NCBI GenBank assembly: GCA_021810175.1
Contig: JAJZJJ010000064.1
Coordinates: 1 to 9,729 of the forward strand
Origin: Acidobacteriota bacterium
Lineage (GTDB): Bacteria; Acidobacteriota; Terriglobia; Terriglobales; Acidobacteriaceae
Length of the DNA: 9,729 nucleotides
Direction: 5' to 3'
In this document: in pieces, positions 1-7,919 of the stretch
Layout of the letters: every line of letters starts with the position of its first letter
How positions within the stretch are numbered: the stretch's first letter is position 1
Program-made: the position numbers and the translations under genes
The notes under the pieces: model-generated
Told to the model about the DNA's origin: nothing
Database searches by the model: none
The model's input: the letters and a program-made list of their open reading frames with translations, nothing else

Positions 1-459
1 AAACTGCCCAGACGCGCCTTTCAAACAGACTTCGGGACAGAGAGAAATGAAAATCAGCAGAAAAGAAGCCGCGATCACGCGAATTTCAACGAGTTCCTAG
101 ACAGACTGCACCGCTTCGGCCCCATTATCGTGCCGGATACTGCTCCCTCCGTACCTGTTCCGTTAGTCAGCAACAAACCAACGCGGTGGGCACGTGTACC
201 GGGCCCCGGGGACCAGCCTGCAAACTTTGGATGCCGGAATCGACACTGAACGAGCAGAAAAACAACGGGGCCGAATGCCTGATGACTTTAAGCCGGAACA
301 TCTTCCATGGAGTCAATGGTCCGTATCTTCCGATCACCGACCCTCCCGCCGCTCCGGCGGTTAGGCGGAACCTCATTGCGAACACCACGGCCAGGAAGCC
401 TCACTCCAGGTAATTTTGCGATCGACATGAGCAACACAGAAAGGAGAACCAGGATAAGC
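1..459. other. Left-end region with no convincing gene
   Basis: No recognisable gene lies here. Frame 1 on the plus strand is open from the first base to a TGA at 247-249 (82 codons). It has no plausible start inside the window, so it could be the tail of a gene that begins further left. The translation (for example FNEFLDRLHRFGPIIVPD) matches no family I know. A 17-codon ORF with ATG at 47 (MKISRKEAAITRISTSS) has only a poor ribosome site. A small GC hairpin, CCGCCG-CTC-CGGCGG, sits at 346-360 but is not followed by a T run, so it is not a standard terminator. The stretch ahead of 460 should hold the promoter of the pseudo-receiver gene, but I could not pick a convincing -35/-10 pair. Confidence 0.5.
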
Positions 460-907
460 ATGAAAAAATGGGCCGAGATTTTGTGCGTGGGACGAGACCC
501 GGTGCTGAACCGGACGCGGCAGCTGATCTTTAGCGAGCGCTTCGAGGTAGAAGTGGCAGCGGACGTGAGCAGCGCCCTGGCGCTGCTGGAAGCGCAGCCC
601 TTCCGGATGGTGCTGCTCTGCTACTCCATGAGCGAATCCGATTGCCTGAAGATCGTCCGGCGCGTGCATAACCAGTCTCCCAGCACTGGAATCCTCGCCC
701 TGGCCACCGGTCACCAGCGGCTCAGACTCACCTCTCCCGATGCCGAGATCCCGTTTGCAGGCCCCGCCGAACTGCTCGCGGCAGCCGTCGCCATGATCAG
801 CAGCCCCGAAAGGCCTTCGGAAACGAACGACCCGGACAAACGCCGCGTCGTGCTCGACGAATCGCGACAACCCACCCGGAAGTCCCCACCAGGGAAATGG
901 ACGCCCT

Positions 908-2479
<1,572 letters not shown>

Positions 2480-2592
2480 ACTCTAATCATCAACCCTTCG
2501 GAGCCGGAATGGGAGCCTGTGCGTCGTACAACAAGCTGCAGCCCACATCCGGAGAGACATGGGCTGAGCGCGTTTGGTGAGGAAGCGGCCTG

Positions 2593-2611
2593 CCCGCGGG
2601 CAATCCGCGGG
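2593..2611 (-). other. Hairpin directly after the hslV stop codon
   Basis: The arms CCCGCGG (2593-2599) and CCGCGGG (2605-2611) form a perfect 7-bp GC stem with a 5-base loop, abutting the hslV stop codon (2612-2614). The first arm also lies inside a perfect 12-bp palindrome, TGCCCGCGGGCA, at 2591-2602. On the hslVU transcript the stem is not followed by a U run, so it is not a canonical terminator. It could protect the hslV mRNA 3' end or lower read-through into hslU. This role is inferred. Confidence 0.4.
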
Positions 2612-3244
2612 TCACCCGTTGAGTTCTTCGACGGTAATGTTGTCGTTGGTATAAATGCAGATCTGCCCGGCGATACGCAGCGCCTTCTCGGCAATCTCGC
2701 GCGCCGGCAGCTCGGTATTCTGCATCAGGGCGCGCGCCGCCGCCAGTGCATACGATCCGCCGCTGCCGATCGCCGCGATTCCCTCATCCGGCTCGATCAC
2801 GTCTCCGGAACCGCTCAGCAGAAAGGTCTGGTTTTGGTCCGAAACCACCAGCAGAGCCTCCAGATTGCGCAGCATTTTGTCCGTGCGCCAGTCCTTCGCC
2901 AGCTCCACTGCCGCCCTACCAAGATTTCCCGCGTACTGTTCCAGCTTGTTTTCAAACCGGCTGAACAGGGAAAACGCATCGGCCGTGGAACCGGCAAAGC
3001 CGGCCAGAATCTTGTCCTGGTACAGCCGGCGAATCTTCCGCGCGGTGTGCTTGAACACCGCATCCCCCATCGTCACCTGTCCGTCCGCGGCCATCACGAC
3101 TGAGCTGCCACGGCGCACACAGATAACCGTGGTGGACCGAATCCGCGGCCTTTGCGCCGCGGCCGGAGCCTGTTCCACAAGATCTTTCCGGACGGAAAAA
3201 CGACCGCCCGAAGCGGCCGCTGCGCGTATCCCTCGACTTTTCAT
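2612..3244 (-). CDS. hslV: ATP-dependent protease peptidase subunit HslV (ClpQ)
   Basis: HslV is the proteasome-like N-terminal-threonine peptidase that assembles as a double ring capped by HslU. The core begins TTVICVRR and keeps the residues that match E. coli Thr1, Asp17 (in ADGQ) and Lys33, here Thr38, Asp54 and Lys70. It also has [31 protein letters not shown] (160-163) and the C-terminal ICIYTN followed by VEELNG. Length from ATG 3244 is 210 residues. Thr38 must be exposed by removal of a 37-residue leader, whereas E. coli HslV has only the initiator Met ahead of Thr1. I prefer ATG 3244 because GAGG (plus-strand 3252-3255) is 7 bases upstream. A GTG at 3250 has no spacing for that site. 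An internal GTG at 3176-3178, with GGAAAG 5 bases upstream, would give a much shorter leader and cannot be excluded. It is the first gene of hslVU. Confidence 0.96.
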   Translation of the reverse strand: MKSRGIRAAAASGGRFSVRKDLVEQAPAAAQRPRIRSTTVICVRRGSSVVMAADGQVTMGDAVFKHTARKIRRLYQDKILAGFAGSTADAFSLFSRFENKLEQYAGNLGRAAVELAKDWRTDKMLRNLEALLVVSDQNQTFLLSGSGDVIEPDEGIAAIGSGGSYALAAARALMQNTELPAREIAEKALRIAGQICIYTNDNITVEELNG

Positions 3245-3251
3245 ATCCACG

Positions 3252-3261
3252 CCTCAGTATA
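3252..3261 (-). promoter_or_regulatory. hslV ribosome site with an overlapping TATACT box
   Basis: On the minus strand GAGG (3252-3255) lies 7 bases before ATG 3244 and decides that start. Just upstream is TATACT (3256-3261), close to the -10 consensus, but I see no TTGACA-like -35 about 17 bases further up. If TATACT were a real -10, transcription would begin near 3249 and the GAGG would fall outside the mRNA. So either the GAGG is the working ribosome site with a promoter further upstream, or the box is the promoter and translation starts at the internal GTG (3176-3178). Both readings rest on sequence only. Confidence 0.35.
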
Positions 3262-3266
3262 GATCA

Positions 3267-3285
3267 GCCGCCCTCCGCGGGCGGC
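3267..3285. other. GC-rich inverted repeat upstream of hslV
   Basis: GCCGCCC (3267-3273) and GGGCGGC (3279-3285) are perfect 7-bp arms around TCCGC. The repeat ends 5 bases upstream of the TATACT box, where a repressor or activator could contact the hslV promoter. No run of T follows on either strand, so it is not a standard terminator. A regulatory role is a guess from position. Confidence 0.3.
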
Positions 3286-3346
3286 TCGTCCGGTAGCGGC
3301 AAACACCCTCTTTCTGAGTTATGCTGCATTTATCCAGAAAACTGGC

Positions 3347-3366
3347 TCCGGAACAATGGTTCCGGA
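3347..3366. other. Perfect 8-bp inverted repeat in the divergent intergenic region
   Basis: TCCGGAAC (3347-3354) and GTTCCGGA (3359-3366) form an 8-bp perfect dyad with a 4-base spacer, AATG. It lies about midway between hslV (leftward) and the DUF3592 gene (rightward). A weaker pair, GTAAC (3396-3400) and GTTAC (3410-3414), follows. No T run accompanies either, which fits an operator better than a terminator. No regulator is encoded next to it. Confidence 0.35.
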
Positions 3367-3444
3367 AAACCGCCCCGGGAGATTCCTCCTGGCGAGTAAC
3401 CTCGGTCAAGTTACCCTCATTCAGAAAGGCCCCCGGACTCTCCG

Positions 3445-3942
3445 ATGCAAAGCCTGTCTCTGCGCGATCCCCACGTTCTTGGGACGCTGGCTGCTTCGGT
3501 TCTCTGTGCAGCCGGCGCGACCGCGTATTTCGTCTTTCGCCGAAGGCCCACGCCCGAGGAGCTGGAGCGCGAGCGGCGCGCTCAGCTCGTGCGGACCGGT
3601 CGCATCATCGACGGAACCATCCTCGATCTCTCCGACTCCATGGAAACCAGCGCCCCGCCGCTGCAGGAGGAACTGCGCTTCGTCCACTACAAGTACGAAA
3701 TCGGCGGTGTGGCCTACGAGTGCTCCCAGGACATCTCCGCGCTGCGCGACCGCTTTCGCCCCGAGGATTTTCGCCTGAGCTTCCCCTGCTCCGTGCGTTA
3801 TGACGTTCACCGTCCGGAAAACAGCATCATCGTGGCCGAAAACTGGAGCGGTCTGCGCGGCCTGGGTCAGACCTCCCCACCGCCCGGCACTTCGCCATCG
3901 AACTGGACCGTTCCAACCGGCAAACGCGACACCACCGCCTGA
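3445..3942 (+). CDS. Membrane-anchored DUF3592-like protein
   Basis: The 165-residue product has one N-terminal membrane helix (about residues 11-31), a positively charged stop FRRR (31-34), and a charged linker rich in Glu and Arg (35-52). A small beta-rich domain follows, running from GRIIDGTILDL to CSVRYDVHRPENSIIVAENWSGLR (52-138). This order (a G-x-I/V-x-D/G strand, a Y-x-Y-x-x-G-G strand pair, then V-x-Y-D-x-x-x-P-E-x-S) resembles DUF3592 domains, whose function is unknown. The C-terminal 25 residues are rich in Pro, Ser and Thr and look disordered. ATG 3445 has no good ribosome site; the nearest purine run (AAAGG, near 3425) is too far away. It is probably transcribed from the region shared with hslV. 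A second protein of this type is at 7354-7809. Family assignment is moderately sure, function unknown. Confidence 0.72.
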   Translation: MQSLSLRDPHVLGTLAASVLCAAGATAYFVFRRRPTPEELERERRAQLVRTGRIIDGTILDLSDSMETSAPPLQEELRFVHYKYEIGGVAYECSQDISALRDRFRPEDFRLSFPCSVRYDVHRPENSIIVAENWSGLRGLGQTSPPPGTSPSNWTVPTGKRDTTA

Positions 3943-4008
3943 ACCTCACCAAACCACGCCGCTTTCTCGCCTGCGCTCGCGCGTAACCCCCATAGATCCA
4001 TGCCGCGA

Positions 4009-4037
4009 TTGAAGCCAGCCCGCCGCGGCTCTACACT
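4009..4037 (+). promoter_or_regulatory. Putative sigma-70 promoter of the CDF exporter gene
   Basis: TTGAAG (4009-4014) and TACACT (4032-4037) each match the sigma-70 consensus at 4 of 6 positions and are separated by exactly 17 bases. Initiation would be expected about 7 bases after the -10 box, at about 4044-4045, which practically coincides with the ATG at 4046. Either the mRNA is leaderless or translation starts at the next in-frame ATG (4085). Confidence 0.45.
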
Positions 4038-4045
4038 GACCCTGT

Positions 4046-5005
4046 ATGCACGCTGACGGCACGGCGACCAGAGCAACCCATTCGATGAAGCGAGTCCTCC
4101 GCTTCTCGCTGCTTGCCACCATCGGCTATGTGCTGCTCACCCTGATTGCCGGGTTGCGGGCACACTCGCTGGCCCTGGTTTCAGAGGCCGGGCACAACGC
4201 CTCCGACGCGCTCGCCATCCTGCTCTCCTTTGTCGCCGTGTGGTTCCAGACGCGTCCGGCCACCGACCGCAAAACCTTCGGCTATCAGCGCGCCGGCGTG
4301 CTGGCGGCCTTCCTCAACGCAATCACCCTCATCGTGATCTCAGGCTGGATCGCGCTGGAGGCTTTCCACCGCCTCGCCCACCCCGAGCCAGTCCAGCCTC
4401 GCATCATGATGTATGTGGCGGCCGCCGGCGTGATCATGAACGGTGTCATCGCGGCCATGCTGTGGCGGACCTCCCACGATGTCAACATTCGCGGTGTTTT
4501 CATCCACATGCTCGGCGATACCCTGTCGACCGCCGCTGTCATCGCCGGAGGCGCGGCCATCCTTTTCACCGGCATCCGCTGGATCGACCCAACCCTTTCC
4601 CTGATCATCGCCGCCCTGATTCTCTGGTCGTCCGCCTCCATCGTGCGCGAGACGCTCAATATTCTGCTCGAGGGCACACCCCAGGGCATCTCGCTCCTCG
4701 AAGTTCGCAAGGTCCTGCGCCGAATCGAAGGCGTGCAGGACGTTCACGACCTGCACGTATGGAGCCTGGGCTCCAACACCCACGCCCTCTCCAGCCATGT
4801 GACCATCCCCGACATCCCCCCCTCGGAGAGCAACCGCATTCTGGACAGCATCAACAGCGTCCTGCGCGAGCGCTTCCACATTTACCACACTACCGTGCAG
4901 TTCGAGCACGTCGTCTGCGGAGCCGCCCATGGGTGCCTGCCCCCGGTCGAGGACGAGCCCACCCTTCACCACCACCACCATCACCACCCCGGCCACTCCC
5001 ACTGA
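4046..5005 (+). CDS. Cation diffusion facilitator (CzcD/ZitB-like) zinc/divalent metal exporter
   Basis: Members of this inner-membrane family expel Zn2+ (often also Co2+ or Cd2+) in exchange for protons. The 319-residue protein has about six membrane helices between residues 15 and 200. The two intramembrane metal-site motifs are HNASD (H50, D54) in helix 2 and HMLGD (H154, D158) in helix 5. The HxxxD form is typical of zinc-selective members such as ZitB and CzcD, as opposed to the DxxxD form of YiiP. The cytosolic domain (about 205-290) carries VHDLHVWSLGSNTHALSSH, with the His/Asp residues that bind regulatory metal in this family. The C-terminus has seven consecutive histidines (308-314) followed by PGHSH, a likely metal-collecting tail. 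The usual His-rich loop between helices 4 and 5 is short here. ATG 4085 (MKRVLRF) is an alternative start that drops 13 residues. No metal-responsive regulator is adjacent. Confidence 0.93.
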   Translation: MHADGTATRATHSMKRVLRFSLLATIGYVLLTLIAGLRAHSLALVSEAGHNASDALAILLSFVAVWFQTRPATDRKTFGYQRAGVLAAFLNAITLIVISGWIALEAFHRLAHPEPVQPRIMMYVAAAGVIMNGVIAAMLWRTSHDVNIRGVFIHMLGDTLSTAAVIAGGAAILFTGIRWIDPTLSLIIAALILWSSASIVRETLNILLEGTPQGISLLEVRKVLRRIEGVQDVHDLHVWSLGSNTHALSSHVTIPDIPPSESNRILDSINSVLRERFHIYHTTVQFEHVVCGAAHGCLPPVEDEPTLHHHHHHHPGHSH

Positions 5006-5009
5006 ACCG

Positions 5010-5030
5010 CCGGGAAAACCCGCTTCCCGG
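5010..5030. other. Hairpin after the CDF exporter gene
   Basis: CCGGGAA (5010-5016) and TTCCCGG (5024-5030) form a 7-bp stem with a 7-base loop, starting 5 bases after the exporter stop codon. The following sequence is A- and C-rich, with no T run. It may slow or end transcription weakly, or protect the mRNA end, but it is not a canonical terminator. Confidence 0.3.
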
Positions 5031-5074
5031 ACAACCAAAACCCCATTTGTCAGATTGCCCCATTACTATGGAAC

Positions 5075-5080
5075 AGGAGG
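5075..5080 (+). promoter_or_regulatory. Ribosome binding site of the beta-barrel gene, with long spacing
   Basis: AGGAGG is the strongest Shine-Dalgarno match in the window, but it sits 12 bases from ATG 5093 where 5-9 is usual. No in-frame ATG, GTG or TTG lies closer to it, so 5093 remains the best start. Confidence 0.55.
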
Positions 5081-5092
5081 TTCTCTGTTCGA

Positions 5093-5731
5093 ATGCGTCT
5101 CCAGAAGTGTTTTGGGGTTGTAGCCGCCGTTTTCTCCGCCTGTCTCCTGGCCGGGTCCGCCGCGCACGCACAGTCCGGTTCCACCACCCAGCCGCCGCAT
5201 ACCGCGATGAGGAACGACATCGCCCTCGAAGGCTTTGGGCAGTATACGGGCAAGGCCAGCGGCGACGGGATCACCGTGACCACCACTCGCTCCGTGGGCC
5301 TCGCTGCCTTCCTCCGCCACAGCTATCACTGGTGGGCGGGTTATGAAACCGGCTACGTCTACACCCGCTACACCAACTACTACACCGGTCAGATCTTCGG
5401 ACGCCAGGCGAACATGCATGAGTTCAGCGGCTCCTACTACATCCATGCGCCGAAAAAGATGCTCTTCCTGGAGCCCTTCGCCACAGCCGGCATCAGCGCC
5501 ATCCTCTTTTCGCCCTCGCTGAATGGCGGCCAGAACGTCCCCTGGCAGCCGCGCCTCGGCGAAACCTTCTCCGGGGGCACGAATATTCCGCTCATGGGCA
5601 GCGCCTTCGGCGTGCGCCTCGAGTACCGCGGCGTTTTCTACAAGACTCCGGACTTCCGCCGCGCGAACCTGAAAACCGGAAGCCACCGGCTCACCGGCGA
5701 ACCAATGGCCGGCCTGTACATGCGCTTCTGA
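5093..5731 (+). CDS. Putative outer-membrane beta-barrel protein
   Basis: The 212-residue product begins with a Sec signal peptide: basic MRLQK, a hydrophobic stretch (about 7-22), and a likely signal peptidase I site after AHA (24-26). Cys17 sits in FSAC, a poor lipobox, so a lipoprotein is unlikely. The mature part is rich in alternating aromatic and polar residues, for example HWWAGYETGYVYTRYTNYY, and in glycine. It ends in YMRF with a terminal Phe, the signature recognised by the BAM insertion machinery. Length and style fit a small barrel of roughly eight strands (OmpA-like or OmpW-like size), but no specific family motif is recognisable. Substrate or function is unknown. It is followed after 14 bp by the HIT-family gene, and the two probably share a transcript ending at the terminator at 6109-6141. 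Confidence 0.75.
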   Translation: MRLQKCFGVVAAVFSACLLAGSAAHAQSGSTTQPPHTAMRNDIALEGFGQYTGKASGDGITVTTTRSVGLAAFLRHSYHWWAGYETGYVYTRYTNYYTGQIFGRQANMHEFSGSYYIHAPKKMLFLEPFATAGISAILFSPSLNGGQNVPWQPRLGETFSGGTNIPLMGSAFGVRLEYRGVFYKTPDFRRANLKTGSHRLTGEPMAGLYMRF

Positions 5732-5745
5732 TGCGGAGCTAACCT

Positions 5746-6084
5746 GTGGATTGCATCTTCTGCAAAATCGTGGCCGGAGAGATTCCGGCGAAGAAGGTCA
5801 TGGAAGACGATCACGTGATCGCCTTCCACGACATCGATCCGAAGGCGCCTACCCACATTCTCATCATTCCCAAAAAGCACATCGCCTCTCTGGCGCAGGT
5901 CGAACCGGGCACCGAGGTTCTGCTCGGCAAACTGCTCGCTACTGCCGCCATGGTGGCGCGGGAGCAGGGCCTGGATCGTGGCTACCGAGTGGTCATCAGC
6001 ACCGGCCCCGAGGGCGGACAGACGGTGGACCATCTCCACCTTCATCTGCTCGGCGGCCGGCCAATGCACTGGCCCCCAGGATAG
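5746..6084 (+). CDS. HINT-type HIT family nucleotide hydrolase/transferase
   Basis: The 112-residue protein is a full-length histidine triad protein. The active site HLHLHL (H96, H98, H100) is followed by the HINT-type tail LGGRPMHWPPG. The N-terminus CIFCKIVAGEIPA has the CxxC pair (Cys3, Cys6) that, with downstream histidines, can bind zinc in many bacterial members. DIDPKAPTHILIIPKKH (29-45) forms the conserved nucleotide-binding core. Family members such as E. coli HinT cleave purine nucleoside phosphoramidates and adenylated lysine; the physiological substrate is generally unsettled. The start is GTG 5746, with GGAG (5735-5738) 7 bases upstream. The gene begins 14 bp after the beta-barrel stop codon, so it is probably co-transcribed with it. 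There is no obvious functional tie between the two. Confidence 0.93.
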   Translation: MDCIFCKIVAGEIPAKKVMEDDHVIAFHDIDPKAPTHILIIPKKHIASLAQVEPGTEVLLGKLLATAAMVAREQGLDRGYRVVISTGPEGGQTVDHLHLHLLGGRPMHWPPG

Positions 6085-6108
6085 GGCGTTGCGACAATCA
6101 GACTCCTG

Positions 6109-6141
6109 AAGCCGCTGCATTCCTGCTGCGGCTTTCGTTTT
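6109..6141 (+). terminator. Rho-independent terminator after the HIT gene
   Basis: AAGCCGC (6109-6115) pairs with GCGGCTT (6128-6134). A T-T mismatch (6116/6127) is followed by an inner GCA/TGC pair block around the loop TTCC (6120-6123). The stem is followed directly by TCGTTTT (6135-6141). The T run exists only in the plus direction, so this ends the rightward transcript and does not serve the convergent Rieske gene whose stop is at 6158-6160. Confidence 0.85.
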
Positions 6142-6157
6142 GCAGAGAAACCGCCGG

Positions 6158-7261
6158 TCAGCTCTTCCAGCGAAGCGTGACCGGACCCTCCATCGGGTGC
6201 TTTGCCGGCTCGCCGGTGCGCGCGGCATCCATCCGCGCCTGCTTCAGCGCAAAATACCATTTCGCCGGGCGGTCGGCGTCGTCAATCAGCATCAGCGAGG
6301 GATCGTAACGGAGCCCATGCGCCTGCTGGATCATCGTGACCTGATCCTGACGAACAAACATGTTCCCAAAAAATTTCAGAACTGCGGTGAGAAAAGGAAC
6401 CCCGTAGAGAACGTTCCACGCCCCATACACGTCGATACGGCAGGCGCTCGGTGTCGTAGGAGTGACCGTCGTCAGCGAGGAAAACCATTTGTTGCCGCAC
6501 CGAATCGTCTCGTAGCGCCGGTTGGGCAGCACGAAATCGATGGTCGTCGTGATCGGCTCACCGTAAACGCCCAGCAGTTTATACGGAGCCGAGTTGGCGG
6601 AAGGCGCGTGGGTCGCCATGCGAAAACCCTGGGGAATAGGCTCGAACCGCTTCTCCTTCTCGTGAATGCTCGCCCGCTTCCGCCACCACCAGGACTGGTG
6701 TACGAAGGGTCCGTGCGCCGGGTCCATCAGTCCGATGATCCCGTGATCCACATTGCAGGGCAGATCGGCGGTGAGGTGCGCGCTGCGGTAGCGATCGCTG
6801 AATTTAGGCAGCTCCGGAACCGAAACCAGAGCGGCGTCCTCCGCGCGCACGCGCCCGGAGCCCGGCTCGGGGATGTAAACCCATGCATACCCGTCCCGCT
6901 CCTCGCACGGGTAAGCCGTCCCGGCGAGCTTGTGCGGAAACGGATCGTTCTCGGTGAGCGAGGGAATCTCCATGCACTGGCCGGAAACCGGCTCAAATAC
7001 CCAACCGTGATACTTGCACGTCAGCGCCTGGCCGTCGAACCATCCGCAGGAAAGCGGAATCCCGCGGTGCGGACAACTGTCTCGCATCGCAAAAAGGCGG
7101 CCGTCCTCCCGCCGTCCCAAAACCAGCGGAATGCCGAGCAGCAGCGTCGTGGAGAGCTTTTTGCCGCGCAGAACATCGCTGCGCATCGCCGGATACCAGT
7201 CGTTATAGATCAGGACGGCGGCGGGGCCGGGCGTGGCTGGCGGCGCTGGAAGATTGGGCAT
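6158..7261 (-). CDS. Rieske non-heme iron oxygenase (Pao/VanA-like ring-hydroxylating oxygenase alpha subunit)
   Basis: From ATG 7261 the protein has 367 residues. The N-terminal Rieske [2Fe-2S] domain carries CPHRG (C63, H65) and CKYHGW (C82, H85). The catalytic domain has N170-V-D-H and DPAHGPFVH (D180, H183, H188), the region that supplies the two histidines of the mononuclear iron site. A later segment, VRQDQVTMIQQ...DDADRPAKWYF, contains the likely third ligand Asp. The closest style is the stand-alone oxygenases of the pheophorbide a oxygenase/vanillate demethylase group, which hydroxylate or demethylate a substrate with electrons from a separate reductase. No reductase or ferredoxin gene is in the window, and the substrate is unknown. 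There is no membrane anchor of the plant type. The same frame is open further upstream to 7351, but the -10 box at 7280-7285 would lie inside that extension, and the residues before MPNLPAPP look non-conserved, so 7261 is preferred. Confidence 0.9.
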   Translation of the reverse strand: MPNLPAPPATPGPAAVLIYNDWYPAMRSDVLRGKKLSTTLLLGIPLVLGRREDGRLFAMRDSCPHRGIPLSCGWFDGQALTCKYHGWVFEPVSGQCMEIPSLTENDPFPHKLAGTAYPCEERDGYAWVYIPEPGSGRVRAEDAALVSVPELPKFSDRYRSAHLTADLPCNVDHGIIGLMDPAHGPFVHQSWWWRKRASIHEKEKRFEPIPQGFRMATHAPSANSAPYKLLGVYGEPITTTIDFVLPNRRYETIRCGNKWFSSLTTVTPTTPSACRIDVYGAWNVLYGVPFLTAVLKFFGNMFVRQDQVTMIQQAHGLRYDPSLMLIDDADRPAKWYFALKQARMDAARTGEPAKHPMEGPVTLRWKS

Positions 7262-7279
7262 GGAATGAGCCTTCGCTTC

Positions 7280-7308
7280 ACTATAAAGCCCCTGGTGCTG
7301 CCTGTGGA
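7280..7308 (-). promoter_or_regulatory. Putative promoter of the Rieske oxygenase gene
   Basis: On the minus strand TCCACA (7303-7308) and TATAGT (7280-7285, 5 of 6 to the -10 consensus) are separated by 17 bases. The expected start site near 7273 leaves a short leader with an AAGG about 8 bases before ATG 7261. This supports the shorter start of the oxygenase. It lies in the 92-bp gap shared with the divergent DUF3592 gene. Confidence 0.5.
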
Positions 7309-7353
7309 CCCGCAGTGCCCAGGTATCCCGGCCACCCAGTGTATCTTCCATAT

Positions 7354-7809
7354 ATGCCCCAGCTCCGATGGACGGATTTATTGAGAATCGGGCTCCGGAT
7401 GTTCACCCGGGCGTGGCTGGTGTGTGGAGTCCTGGCCCTCCTGGCTGGCGGCAGCTTTACCGTCTACCAGTCCGTCTGGCTCTATAGAAGCGCCTCCGCC
7501 CGCGGAACCATCGTCGCTCTGGTTCCCTTCACCGATCCCGAGCAAGCCGGCATAACCTACACTCCCCGCTTCAGCTTCAGGGACGATCAGGGCCATACCC
7601 ATGTTCTGATGTCCAGCTATCGCACCTCGCCCCCGGAATTCACCGTCGGCGAGCACGTGCCTGTCCTCTACATCCGCAGCCATCCCTCTTCAGCAAAACT
7701 GGACCGCTTCTGGGAGCTGTGGCTCGTCCCGGTGGTCTGCGCCGGACTCGGAGCATTCTTCGCCATCAGCGGCTATCTTCTGCTTCGCCTGGAGCGACGC
7801 TTCGCGTGA
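7354..7809 (+). CDS. DUF3592-domain membrane protein with two helices
   Basis: The 151-residue protein has two membrane segments (about residues 20-41 and 122-144) that enclose a beta-rich domain. That domain starts SARGTIVALV, continues YTPRFSFRDDQGHTHV and SPPEFTVGEHVPVLYI, and ends just before the second helix. This two-helix layout with a G-x-x-V-P-V-x-Y strand is the usual DUF3592 architecture; the function of the family is unknown. ATG 7354 is chosen. A GTG at 7315 in the same frame would add 13 residues but would start inside the gap that holds the divergent oxygenase promoter. No clear ribosome site is visible for either. It resembles the protein at 3445-3942 in domain type, though that one keeps only the N-terminal helix. 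The two are not obviously recent duplicates. Confidence 0.82.
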   Translation: MPQLRWTDLLRIGLRMFTRAWLVCGVLALLAGGSFTVYQSVWLYRSASARGTIVALVPFTDPEQAGITYTPRFSFRDDQGHTHVLMSSYRTSPPEFTVGEHVPVLYIRSHPSSAKLDRFWELWLVPVVCAGLGAFFAISGYLLLRLERRFA

Positions 7810-7890
7810 ATCGGCCCCTCCCATCGGCCGCCATCCCAGCCCCTTAGCAACAAGAGGGCCAAGCTGCTGATTCCATGGATGTAAACGGGG

Positions 7891-7919
7891 TTGTGCGGAG
7901 TTAACCCTTACGGTATCAT
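7891..7919 (+). promoter_or_regulatory. Putative gyrA promoter
   Basis: TTGTGC (7891-7896) and TATCAT (7914-7919, 5 of 6 to the -10 consensus) are 17 bases apart. Transcription would start near 7926 and give a leader of about 74 bases before the gyrA ATG. The rest of the 190-bp gap after the DUF3592 gene shows no convincing terminator or small gene. Confidence 0.45.

Noticed and set aside
4982..5005. Histidine tail as a sign of vector or expression-tag contamination
   Set aside because: The His codons are mixed CAC/CAT inside a longer acidic and His/Gly tail (PGHSH follows), and chromosomal sequence continues on both sides. His-rich ends are common in CDF exporters.
4240..5346. 368-codon plus-strand frame across the exporter and the barrel gene
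   Set aside because: Out-of-frame reading of two genes with clear family signatures; the product is mostly Arg, Pro and His.
7262..7351. N-terminal extension of the Rieske oxygenase to 7351
   Set aside because: A good -10 box (7280-7285) lies inside it, and the added residues look unlike a protein start of this family.
6140..7384. 414-codon plus-strand frame opposite the Rieske gene
   Set aside because: Antisense shadow of the oxygenase. It also runs through the terminator-proximal gap and lacks a ribosome site.
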